Assembly (NCBI RefSeq): GCF_938040765.1
Contig: NZ_CALIAA010000075.1
Span: forward strand, 1 to 17,522
DNA from: an uncultured Fretibacterium sp.
GTDB taxonomy: Bacteria; Synergistota; Synergistia; Synergistales; Aminobacteriaceae
Reading direction: 5' to 3'
DNA: 17,522 nucleotides
Shown here: in pieces, positions 7,977 to 16,490 of the stretch
Position numbering within the stretch: position 1 is the stretch's first letter
Layout of the letters: every line of letters begins with the position of its first letter
Made by a program: the position numbers and the translations under genes
Notes under the pieces: generated by a model
Databases searched by the model: none
What the model was told of the DNA's origin: nothing
The model's input: the letters and a program-made list of their open reading frames with translations, nothing else

Positions 7977-8468
7977 TCAGGCGGCGTTGAAGGATAGCAC
8001 CAGATAGAGCACGCCCGCCGGCTGCAGGGAAAAAGGAAGCGTAAAGCACTTCACCCCCGCGGATTGGGTCGGGACGTTCTGGATGTTGTCCCCGACGATC
8101 AGCTGGGGGGGCGTCACGTCCACATCCGCAAGGGCGGCCTGGATCAGGGAACGGCCGCTGACCATATTGGAAAGCTCTCCGATCACGCTCATGGAGACGG
8201 GGTCGTTCAGGTTGGCCGCGATCATGCCGCCCGACATCGCCGAGACGACGGCCTTGAACCCGACCTCGTCGAGCATGATGACAGCCGTTCCGTGCGTCCC
8301 GTTCCCCACGATTCCGATCAGCGAGGCCGCGCATATATTGGCCACCTTGACCCCCGGGGAGACCTGGGCCTTGTTCAAAGAGATGTCCAACCCAACCTCC
8401 CGCCCCACGGAGATCACGGACGAACCAAAGCTGTTGACGAGAACGGCAAGCTTATCCATACCGGCCAT
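7977..8468 (-). CDS. CheX-like (CheC/CheX family) protein
   Basis: This 163-residue protein resembles the CheX class of CheY-phosphate phosphatases. The single recognisable phosphatase signature is E-x-x-N in GELSNMVSG (Glu98, Asn101, Gly105). An N-terminal stretch beginning MDKLAVLVNSFGSSV and a middle segment VGNGTHGTAVIMLDE match the alternating helix and strand layout of the fold. CheX removes phosphate from response-regulator receiver domains and acts in the cytoplasm. No chemotaxis or flagellar gene lies nearby, so the partner response regulator is unknown. The ATG at 8468 is chosen over 8459 because a GGAAGGGAG site lies about 12 nt upstream. It appears monocistronic, with its own terminator at 7852-7883. 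Confidence 0.8.
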   Translation of the reverse strand: MAGMDKLAVLVNSFGSSVISVGREVGLDISLNKAQVSPGVKVANICAASLIGIVGNGTHGTAVIMLDEVGFKAVVSAMSGGMIAANLNDPVSMSVIGELSNMVSGRSLIQAALADVDVTPPQLIVGDNIQNVPTQSAGVKCFTLPFSLQPAGVLYLVLSFNAA

Positions 8469-8539
8469 ATCGCTGAACGACTCCCTTCCAGGTTACCACG
8501 CCCTCTCCAGCAAAGAACCCGGCGCGTTTATCAAAATTT

Positions 8540-9066
8540 TTATCGGTCACGTTGTTCGCACGGCCCGACCATTCCCCGCATGGCGATGGCCCATGCCGCA
8601 AGGTCGTCAAGAGGACGGGGCGGGACCCACAGGGTCCGGGGCAAAAGCCTTTGCCACCAGGACGGGCCGTGCAGACGCCAATAAAGGATCCGGGCCTCCA
8701 GGGTCGTTCCCCTTTCGTCCGCACGAAGGATGGGGCAGCCGAAATCCTGCTCCTTCAGGCTCGCCCGACGACCTGGGAGATCATGGGTCGACCGCTGGGG
8801 CCGAGCGCGCCGGTCGCGGCGAGCTCGCCGCCGCACGTTCCGTCTCCGACGACAAAAGCCGCGATGGAGGACGCTCCTCCCCTCGGCGAGAGGGCCTCCA
8901 GCGTCCAGGGGGCCAAGGCGCCCGCATCCCCAGCCAGGGCCCTGAGGGCCAGCCAGAAAAGCGCCCGCTCCTCCGCAGGGAAAATCCCCGACATGAGGAG
9001 CTCCCGGCCCTCACCCACGAAGGCCCATCCCACCTTGTCCCTTCCGGGATCCAGCCCTACCGTCAC
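8540..9066 (-). pseudogene. Frameshifted RuvX/YqgF-like (RNase H-fold) gene
   Basis: Two minus-strand reading frames together encode one YqgF/RuvX-like protein. The N-terminal part (9066 to a TGA at 8755, 103 residues) starts MTVGLDPGRDKVGWAF, with the Asp6 expected at the first catalytic position, and contains VVGDGT (72-77). The C-terminal part continues in a frame shifted by -1 (ending TAA at 8540). It contains ADERGTTLEARILYW, RLLPRTLWVPPRP and DDLAAW, matching the second half of the family. The shift must lie between about 8835 and 8760; no obvious slippery heptamer is seen there. The GTG start at 9066 overlaps the stop of the acyltransferase gene by 4 nt (GTGA). Either a young pseudogene or a one-base sequencing or assembly error. 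Family members act as Holliday-junction or rRNA-processing nucleases, but a role here is unproven. Confidence 0.78.
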
Positions 9067-9965
9067 CCCAACGTGGATTCCCACCGATCCAAAAGCCACA
9101 GCCATTGATCCGAATAAGCCCGAACCCAACCCTCCAAAACATTATGACACATTTGAAGGGACTTTACCATATCCGCCCCGAAAGGATTGCCGTCCGCGTC
9201 GAGCGCGTCGCTCAGGATATCCTGAATGACGACGGTATGGGAGATCCCGTCGGGACGGCGAAAGTACAGGACGGGGACGACCGGGGAGCCGAACCTGCGG
9301 TGCAGCTTCACGATCCCGTCGGCCGCGCTGGCGGGCAGGCCCAAAAAGGGGACGGGAATCCCCTCGCTCCGGGCGTCCAGGTCCTGAAGGAACCCCACGA
9401 TCCCCCCCCGCCTCAAGGTTCGGAAGGCCTCGCGCAGGCCGGCCCCCTCGCTGGGCACCATCTTCATCCCGGCAACGGCCGTGCGCTGATGCTGAATCAG
9501 GTCGTTGAGCCCCCCCCGGTTGCGCTGGGGCGTGTAGAGCGGCACGACGGAATATCCCTCCAGGACCAGGCGCGCCCCGGCGAGCTCCCAGTTGCCGATA
9601 TGGGCGGCCATGAGCAGAGCCCCCCGCCCACGGGCCAGAGCGCGGTCGAGGTTCTCGCGTCCCTCGACCGTCACCGTCTCCCGCAGCCCGGGCATCATCC
9701 GATCCAGCCGGACGAACTCGACAGCCGAGCGCCCCAGGTTGACGAAGGACCTCCGCACGATGCCGCGCGCGACGGTGATCCCCACCCCCAGCGCCGCGAC
9801 GCAGCGCGCCTCGCCCCGATCGACCTTCCGCCAGCTGAGCGCCCAGAGCAGGCGCCCCAACAGGCCGCCCAAAGCCACGGCCAGCCTCTGCGGCAGCCTC
9901 CTGACGAGCCCGAGCAGCAGGGCGACCGCGTATCGGCCGGAACCGGTCCCCTTTTCCTCCGCCAC
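9063..9965 (-). CDS. Lipid A late-acyltransferase-like (LpxL/LpxM/HtrB family)
   Basis: This 300-residue inner-membrane enzyme transfers a secondary acyl chain to the lipid A precursor in the family's characterised members. The catalytic H-x4-E motif is HIGNWE (His122, Glu127), in the context ALLMAAHIGNWELAG. PLYTPQRN (142-149), GFLQDLDAR (191-199) and the C-terminal DQWLWLLDRWE match conserved blocks. A hydrophobic N-terminal anchor spans about 12-45. The GTG start at 9965 lies 2 nt after the epimerase stop, and the coding end overlaps the RuvX-like start by 4 nt, so it is the middle gene of a tight operon. Its ribosome site is weak, consistent with coupled translation. Exact acyl chain and acceptor cannot be told. 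It supports an LPS-type outer membrane. Confidence 0.92.
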   Translation of the reverse strand: MAEEKGTGSGRYAVALLLGLVRRLPQRLAVALGGLLGRLLWALSWRKVDRGEARCVAALGVGITVARGIVRRSFVNLGRSAVEFVRLDRMMPGLRETVTVEGRENLDRALARGRGALLMAAHIGNWELAGARLVLEGYSVVPLYTPQRNRGGLNDLIQHQRTAVAGMKMVPSEGAGLREAFRTLRRGGIVGFLQDLDARSEGIPVPFLGLPASAADGIVKLHRRFGSPVVPVLYFRRPDGISHTVVIQDILSDALDADGNPFGADMVKSLQMCHNVLEGWVRAYSDQWLWLLDRWESTLG

Positions 9966-9967
9966 GT

Positions 9968-10369
9968 TCAGCGCTGGGACAGCTCCAAGAGAATGCCCCC
10001 CGTCGCGGCGGGGTGGACGAAGGCGATCAGGGCCCCGCCCGCGCCCCTGCGGGGCTTCTCGTCGATCAGGCGCACTCCCTTTTCCCTGAGCTCGGCCAGC
10101 GCGGCCTCCAGGTCCTCCACGCGGATGGCCAGATGGTGGATTCCCTCGCCCTTCTTGGCGATGAACTTCGCGACCGGACTGTCCTCCGCCGTGGGCTCCA
10201 GGAGCTCGACCTCCGTATCCTTCAGGGGCAGGAAGGCCGTCCTGACCTTCTGCTCCGCGACCTCCTCCACCCCGGTGCAGCGGATCCCGAGCGTCCCCTC
10301 CCAGAATGCAAGGGAATCCCGAATGCTGTTCACGGCTATCCCTATATGATCGACCACCGTCGGCTTCAT
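9968..10369 (-). CDS. mce: Methylmalonyl-CoA epimerase
   Basis: This 133-residue VOC-superfamily protein interconverts the R and S forms of methylmalonyl-CoA, linking methylmalonyl-CoA mutase to succinate/propionate metabolism. It has the two beta-alpha-beta modules of the fold, and the probable metal ligands are visible: His8 in VDHIGIAV, a glutamate in VELLEP, the histidine pair in GIHHLAIRV (78-79) and Glu129 in GILLELSQ. The EQKV segment (39-42) is also typical. Full length. The ATG at 10369 has a strong AAGGAAGG site 7 nt upstream. It is the first gene of the epimerase-acyltransferase-RuvX-like operon. No mutase or carboxylase gene lies in the window. Confidence 0.95.
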   Translation of the reverse strand: MKPTVVDHIGIAVNSIRDSLAFWEGTLGIRCTGVEEVAEQKVRTAFLPLKDTEVELLEPTAEDSPVAKFIAKKGEGIHHLAIRVEDLEAALAELREKGVRLIDEKPRRGAGGALIAFVHPAATGGILLELSQR

Positions 10370-10395
10370 CGCGTTACCTTCCTTCCGCAGCTCCG

Positions 10396-10425
10396 ATAAT
10401 CATATGTATATCTTCGTGATGTCTA
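10396..10425 (-). promoter_or_regulatory. Candidate promoter of the mce operon
   Basis: On the minus strand a -35-like TAGACA (10420-10425) is followed after 18 nt by GATTAT (10396-10401), about 26 nt before the mce start codon. A second possibility further upstream is a perfect TATAAT (10503-10508) without a good -35. Both are inspection-based. Confidence 0.35.
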
Positions 10426-10645
10426 CCGCCGACACCGCCTACCCCCGCCGCCCAGGATGCACCCGGACGCGGGGAACGATGTCGAACTACCCTGCCGCAG
10501 GTATTATATCTCAGCCGCGGCCCCGGCGCGGGCCGCCTCACCGGAGGCGGAGGGGCGGATGCGGGACGGGCGCGGCGCTCTCCACTGGCCCGGCGGCAAG
10601 GAGCCCGGCACGAAGAACCCGACGCACGTGTTACAATAAAAAGCA
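10426..10645. other. Divergent intergenic region between mce and gyrA
   Basis: The whole gap between the divergent mce and gyrA starts is about 370 nt. This part holds no convincing gene: short open frames of 60-72 codons lack a good ribosome site or recognisable sequence. It contains a TATTAT/TATAAT element readable on either strand (10502-10508), a 7-bp GC-rich hairpin (GCGGCCC with GGGCCGC) shortly after it and a GCCTC/GAGGC hairpin next to that, then a plus-strand TACAAT (10632-10637). Taken with the terminator at 10646-10684, a plus-strand leader or small RNA starting near 10515 or 10644 is possible but unproven. Confidence 0.4.
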
Positions 10646-10684
10646 CCTGATCGGCGGCGTCCCTTTGCCGATCGGGCTTTTGTT
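10646..10684 (+). terminator. Terminator-like hairpin in the gyrA leader
   Basis: CCTGATCGGC (10646-10655) pairs with GCCGATCGGG (10667-10676) over 10 bp including one G-T pair, with an 11-nt loop, followed by CTTTTGTT. The preceding AAAAA gives a matching U-tract on the minus strand, so the structure is potentially bidirectional. It lies 57 nt upstream of the gyrA start, with no plus-strand gene before it. Confidence 0.72.
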
Positions 10685-10740
10685 GTCCGGCCCCGCCTCC
10701 GTTTCGGGGAGGGGGCATGCAATCCGGGAGGGATTTTTTA

Positions 10741-13275
<2,535 letters not shown>

Positions 13276-13320
13276 CCCCTCGCTTCTCCAAGAGGAAATC
13301 AAGGAAAGGAAGTATGCCCT

Positions 13321-13941
13321 TTGAAGCTCGCAAGGGACGGAATTCCGACGATAACGTTTCTCGTCCTGGCCTCGGCGGCCTTCGCCCTCGTATCTCCCAT
13401 TCCGGCGGCGGTCATGGCCGTACTGGCGGTCCTCGTCATCTGGTTTTACAGGGATCCCGACCGCACGGCGCCCGAGGGGGACGGGCTCTTCGTCTCCCCC
13501 GCCGACGGCCGCGTGGTGGAGATATCGGAGGCGGAACACCCCTTCACGGGGCCGTCGGTCAAGGTGGGGATATTCATGAACGTCCTCAGCGTTCACGTCA
13601 ACCGCGCCCCCTGCATGGGGCGGGTGGACTACCTGGAATACGTGCCCGGAAGGAAGATCGCCGCCTTCGCCCCCAAGGCGTCGGAGGTCAACGAGCGCAA
13701 CCTCGTGGGGCTCTCGACCCCGTACGGCCCCGTCCTGATGGTGCAGATCGCCGGGCTCCTCGCCAGGCGCATCGTCTGCCGGCTGAGGCGGGGCGAGGTC
13801 CTGGAGGCCGGGCAGCGCTACGGTATGATCCGCCTTGGCTCGAGAGTTGACATTTATTTGCCGAAGGATGTAAGATTGTCAATCAAGCATGGAGATAAAG
13901 TACGGGCGGGAATCTCCTCTCTGGGAGTGATGGATTCGTGA
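13321..13941 (+). CDS. psd: Phosphatidylserine decarboxylase proenzyme, short type
   Basis: This 206-residue membrane-associated enzyme decarboxylates phosphatidylserine to phosphatidylethanolamine and matures by self-cleavage at a serine that becomes the pyruvoyl group. The cleavage motif LGS (172-174, Ser174 in RLGSRVDIYLP) and the upstream SPADGRVVE (59-67), FMNVLSVHVNR (85-95) and YGPVLMVQIAG (135-145) are characteristic. Two adjacent hydrophobic segments occupy about 9-41. The length matches the compact bacterial/archaeal type rather than the E. coli-length enzyme. The start is TTG at 13321, with an AAAGGAAG site about 8 nt upstream; the nearby ATG at 13314 is in another frame. It overlaps pssA by 4 nt (GTGA at 13938), so the PS-making and PS-using enzymes are co-translated. 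Confidence 0.95.
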   Translation: MKLARDGIPTITFLVLASAAFALVSPIPAAVMAVLAVLVIWFYRDPDRTAPEGDGLFVSPADGRVVEISEAEHPFTGPSVKVGIFMNVLSVHVNRAPCMGRVDYLEYVPGRKIAAFAPKASEVNERNLVGLSTPYGPVLMVQIAGLLARRIVCRLRRGEVLEAGQRYGMIRLGSRVDIYLPKDVRLSIKHGDKVRAGISSLGVMDS

Positions 13942-14699
13942 AATTCCTGAAGGGACGCAGAAGATGGCGCAGGCGGAAACCGCTCGAGTTTCGGCAGATA
14001 GCGCCCAACATGGTGACGAGCGGCAACCTGTTATGCGGCCTGTTCTCTTTGATGCTGGCCGTGGAAGGGCGTTTTGTGCCCGCGGCGTGGCTGATTTTCT
14101 TCGCGACGATCTTCGACGGGCTCGACGGCAAGGTCGCGCGGAGCCTGGGCGGGGGCACGCAGTTCGGCCTGGAGTTCGACAGCCTGGCCGACCTCGTCAG
14201 CTTTGGCATCGCGCCGGGCATGCTGTTTTACCTGGTGAGCTTCAGGGGGGTTCTCGGTATCCTTGGGGCAGCCGTGTCGTGCTTCTTCGTGCTCTGCGTG
14301 GCGCTGCGTCTGGCGCGCTTCAACGTGGTCCACATCCCCGGCCCCTTTCAGGGGCTTCCCAGCCCGGCGGGAGGGCTTTTCGCAGCCTCCTTCGTCCTGG
14401 CCGACGCGGTGCTTCACCCGGCGGCGATGGCGGTGGTGCTCGCCTTCACGGGTTTCCTCATGGTGTCGAGCATCCCCTACGCGAACCTCAAAAAGCTCAC
14501 TCGCAGGAGCGCGGACAAGAAACACTGTCTGGCGCTGTTCCTCTTGGTCTCCCTGTCCTTCTGCCTGTTGGGAACCGCGGCCCCGCTCTTCCTGTTCGCT
14601 CTCTACATCCTCAGCGGGCCGATCCGCTTCGATTGGGGACAGTGGCTGCTGATTCCGGAGGCCAGAAACAGCCAGGAGGCCGTATCCAAAACACGATAG
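13938..14699 (+). CDS. pssA: CDP-diacylglycerol-serine O-phosphatidyltransferase
   Basis: This 253-residue integral membrane enzyme of the CDP-alcohol phosphatidyltransferase family makes phosphatidylserine from CDP-diacylglycerol and serine. The family signature D-G-x2-A-R-x8-G-x3-D-x3-D is complete: Asp63, Gly64, Ala67, Arg68, Gly77, Asp81 and Asp85, with an extra Asp60. The LRLARFNV and FQGLPSPAGG segments further on are typical of the Gram-positive/archaeal PssA subclass. About seven or eight hydrophobic helices are visible. The basic N-terminus (KGRRRWRRRK) fits membrane binding. It starts with GTG overlapping the psd stop codon by 4 nt. Its product is the substrate of Psd directly upstream. 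The stop codon lies inside a 9-bp tandem repeat (14691-14717). Confidence 0.95.
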   Translation: MKFLKGRRRWRRRKPLEFRQIAPNMVTSGNLLCGLFSLMLAVEGRFVPAAWLIFFATIFDGLDGKVARSLGGGTQFGLEFDSLADLVSFGIAPGMLFYLVSFRGVLGILGAAVSCFFVLCVALRLARFNVVHIPGPFQGLPSPAGGLFAASFVLADAVLHPAAMAVVLAFTGFLMVSSIPYANLKKLTRRSADKKHCLALFLLVSLSFCLLGTAAPLFLFALYILSGPIRFDWGQWLLIPEARNSQEAVSKTR

Positions 14700-14717
14700 A
14701 CACGATGTACACGATGG
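14691..14717 (+). repeat. Three tandem 9-bp repeats across the pssA stop
   Basis: ACACGATAG, ACACGATGT and ACACGATGG follow one another without gaps. The first contains the pssA TAG stop; the second and third reach the candidate -35 region of the thi promoter. They could be an operator or recent slippage duplication. Confidence 0.7.
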
Positions 14718-14735
14718 AACAAACGGCATTATAAA
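14706..14735 (+). promoter_or_regulatory. Candidate promoter of the thiM-thiE transcript
   Basis: A -10-like TATAAA (14730-14735) lies 18 nt after a partial -35 match TGTACA (14706-14711). Transcription would begin near 14742, exactly where the TPP aptamer starts, which supports the placement. Confidence 0.5.
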
Positions 14736-14741
14736 ATCTAT

Positions 14742-14826
14742 TTCCGCGGGGGAGCCCAGGCTGAGAGGAGAGGGTGCCGCGCCCTTTCGACCCCTGAACC
14801 TGAACCGGACAATGCCGGCGCAGGAA
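14742..14826 (+). ncRNA. TPP riboswitch (THI element)
   Basis: The aptamer shows the conserved core of thiamine pyrophosphate riboswitches: GGGGGAGCC then CTGAGAGG (14761-14768), and later ACCCCTGAACCTGA with CCGGACAATGCCGGCGCAGGAA (to 14826). The P1 helix can be closed by TTCC-GCG at the 5' end with CGC-A-GGAA at the 3' end. P3 is short. It lies directly upstream of thiM and thiE, the expected targets, and is followed by an intrinsic terminator, so TPP binding should cause premature termination. Confidence 0.97.
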
Positions 14827-14855
14827 GTCGGATTTTCCGAATTGTCATGCGGAGG

Positions 14856-14890
14856 CTCTCCATTCCTGAGGAATGGAGAGTTTTTTCTTT
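14856..14890 (+). terminator. Riboswitch expression-platform terminator
   Basis: A perfect 11-bp stem (CTCTCCATTCC with GGAATGGAGAG, loop TGA) is followed by TTTTTTCTTT. It stands 29 nt after the aptamer and 52 nt before the thiM start. Its left arm GGCTCTCC (14854-14861) is complementary, with one G-T pair, to GGGGAGCC (14749-14756) in the aptamer, offering an antiterminator pairing when TPP is absent. Confidence 0.93.
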
Positions 14891-14942
14891 AGGGAGCAGC
14901 GCTGCGACGGCTGGAGACAAAACCGCGATGGAGGACGACACG

Positions 14943-15779
14943 ATGGGCGCGATAAAAAAATTGAGGGATATCACGGAGAACGACGTGAAGGAGGCCTGGA
15001 GCGCGCTTCGCGAAAGGAGGCCGCTGATCTTCCATATCACCAACGACGTGGCGGCGCCGCTTCAGGCCAATGTCTGCCTGGCCGTCGGCGCGTCCCCCCT
15101 CATGTCGAAGCATCCTGCGGAGACGGAGGAGCTGGCCGCCCTCTCGAACGGTTTTCTGGCCAACCTGGGGACTCCGACGCCGGACTCCATCGAGGCCGTG
15201 AACCTGGGACTCGCCGCGGCGTCGAGGTTGGGGCGCATGACGCTTCTGGACCCCGTCGGCTACGGGGCGTCCCGCCTGAGGGTCAAGCTGTTCGACGGCA
15301 TCCTGGCACGACACGCGCTCTCCATCCTCAAGGGAAACGCGGGGGAGATATCCCTGATGGCGGGGACGGGAGGGGCGACCCGGGGCGTGGACGTCGCCGA
15401 GTCCGGCGACCTGCGCAGCGGCGTGACGCGGCTGGCCCGCAGACACCGCTGCACAGCCTGCGCCACGGGGCCGGAGGACATCCTCGGCGACGGCGAATCC
15501 GTGGCGTTGATCCGGGGCGGCAGCGCCCTGCTGCCCTGCATCTCGGGGAGCGGATGTGCGGCCGGGACGGTTGTCCTGGCCACGGCGGCCGCCTGTGGAG
15601 AGCCGGCATTGGGAAGCCTCTGCGGGCTGCTCGCCATGGGGCTCGCCTCGGAGCGGGCGGAACGGGAGGCCCGTGGAAGCGGCACTTTCGCGGCGGCATT
15701 GGTTGACGCGCTTCATCGGCTCGCTCCCGAGGACTTCTCCGGTTCCTCGGCCCGCTGGGATCTGGAGGCGGCGATATGA
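14943..15779 (+). CDS. thiM: Hydroxyethylthiazole kinase
   Basis: This 278-residue ribokinase-like enzyme phosphorylates 4-methyl-5-(2-hydroxyethyl)thiazole, the salvage route to the thiazole half of thiamine. Characteristic blocks are HITNDVAAPLQANVCLAVGASPLMS (from His31), NLGTPTPDSI (74-83), LLDPVGYGAS (101-110), LKGNAGEI (129-136), ATGPEDIL (174-181) and the phosphate-binding ISGSGCAAG (200-208) with Cys205. The ATG at 14943 is preferred, since GGAGG lies 8 nt upstream; another in-frame ATG at 14928 has a poorer site. The gene sits behind the TPP riboswitch and overlaps thiE by 4 nt (ATGA at 15776), so the two salvage steps are co-regulated by cellular TPP. The usual ITNxV context is kept. 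Confidence 0.96.
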   Translation: MGAIKKLRDITENDVKEAWSALRERRPLIFHITNDVAAPLQANVCLAVGASPLMSKHPAETEELAALSNGFLANLGTPTPDSIEAVNLGLAAASRLGRMTLLDPVGYGASRLRVKLFDGILARHALSILKGNAGEISLMAGTGGATRGVDVAESGDLRSGVTRLARRHRCTACATGPEDILGDGESVALIRGGSALLPCISGSGCAAGTVVLATAAACGEPALGSLCGLLAMGLASERAEREARGSGTFAAALVDALHRLAPEDFSGSSARWDLEAAI

Positions 15780-16417
15780 CGACCCTACACGAAAGGATCG
15801 ACCTGCGGCGCGCAATGCGCCTTTACGTGATACCGGACCGGACCGTCGGGGCGCCGCTCCGTCTGGAGGAACAGGCCCGTCAGGCCCTGGCCGGGGGCGC
15901 CACGGCCCTGCAGCTGAGGGACAAGGAGGCGGACGGCGGAGAACTGTTCGCCGAGGCCCGGCAGATGCTGTGCCTCTGCCGGGAGCTGGGCGTGCCCCTC
16001 TTCGTGAACGACCGGCTGGATATCGCTCTGGCCTGCGGGGCCGACGGCGTGCATCTGGGGCAGGGCGACCTTCCCGTGGCCGAGGCCCGGCGGCTGGCCC
16101 CGCGGCCCTTCATCATCGGGGCCTCGGCCCGCACCCCGGAGGACGCGGACCGCGCCGTCCGCGACGGGGCGGACTATCTGGGCGTCGGCGCGGTATTCCC
16201 CACGGGCTCGAAGGAGGACGCGCAGGTCATCGGCCTGGACGGCATCCGCGCCATAACCCGTGCGGCCGCCGTCCCCGTCGTCGCGATCGGGGGCGTATCC
16301 CTGGATAACCTCGGGGAGGTCATGGCCTGCGGAGCGGACGGCGTGGCGGTGATCTCCGCGGCCGTCCGTGGCGACATCCCCGCCAACATGAAGCGTCTGC
16401 GGGAGGGTCTGGAGTAG
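15776..16417 (+). CDS. thiE: Thiamine-phosphate synthase
   Basis: This 213-residue TIM-barrel enzyme joins hydroxymethylpyrimidine diphosphate with thiazole phosphate (the ThiM product) to give thiamine phosphate. Family motifs are complete: QLRDK (46-50), FVNDR (76-80), GVHLGQGD (91-98), GASARTPEDA (115-124), YLGVGAVFPTGSK (134-146), AIGGV (170-174) and GVAVISA (189-195). The GASART motif has Arg where many homologues have His (GVSTHS), which is a minor variation. The ATG overlaps the thiM stop by 4 nt. No thiD, thiC, tenA or ThiT-type transporter gene is present in the window, so the pyrimidine supply must come from elsewhere. Confidence 0.97.
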   Translation: MTTLHERIDLRRAMRLYVIPDRTVGAPLRLEEQARQALAGGATALQLRDKEADGGELFAEARQMLCLCRELGVPLFVNDRLDIALACGADGVHLGQGDLPVAEARRLAPRPFIIGASARTPEDADRAVRDGADYLGVGAVFPTGSKEDAQVIGLDGIRAITRAAAVPVVAIGGVSLDNLGEVMACGADGVAVISAAVRGDIPANMKRLREGLE

Positions 16418-16427
16418 CCCGACAAGC

Positions 16428-16460
16428 AGGAAGGGGACGCTGCAGGAGCGTCCCCTTCCT
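16428..16460. terminator. Long hairpin between convergent thiE and prepilin peptidase
   Basis: AGGAAGGGGACGC (16428-16440) and GCGTCCCCTTCCT (16448-16460) form a perfect 13-bp stem with a 7-nt loop, midway between the two convergent stop codons (16417 and 16491). Neither side has a clean U-tract, though the arms end in pyrimidine-rich TTCCT, so termination in both directions is likely but not certain. Confidence 0.65.
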
Positions 16461-16490
16461 CGTCCTGCCATGATCGATACCCTGGAGCCC

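Noticed and set aside
5608..8007. A 799-codon plus-strand open frame opposite the patatin gene
   Set aside because: It is the antisense of a gene with strong domain evidence; low-complexity composition and no motif.
8452..8724. A 90-residue minus-strand frame upstream of the CheX-like gene
   Set aside because: It lies in the third frame over the C-terminal half of the RuvX-like gene and the CheX-like leader, has no family similarity and is a shadow.
8755..8836. Programmed -1 ribosomal frameshift in the RuvX-like gene
   Set aside because: No X-XXY-YYZ slippery heptamer in the correct register was found in the overlap, so mutation or sequence error is more likely.
10457..10639. Possible 60-residue plus-strand small protein upstream of gyrA
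   Set aside because: There is no ribosome binding site before its ATG and no recognisable sequence; it ends in the leader hairpin region.
10504..10722. Possible 72-residue minus-strand small protein between mce and gyrA
   Set aside because: It would have to read through the strong bidirectional hairpin at 10646-10676, lacks a good ribosome site and has Arg/Ala/Pro-rich composition like other shadow frames.
13314..13850. ATG at 13314 as the start of the gene after gyrA
   Set aside because: That frame gives an Arg/Gly-rich shadow product; the TTG at 13321 opens the frame with the full phosphatidylserine decarboxylase motifs.
14847..14942. Longer thiM starting at 14847
   Set aside because: The extra N-terminus would be encoded by the riboswitch terminator hairpin itself; the ATG at 14943 has a proper GGAGG site.
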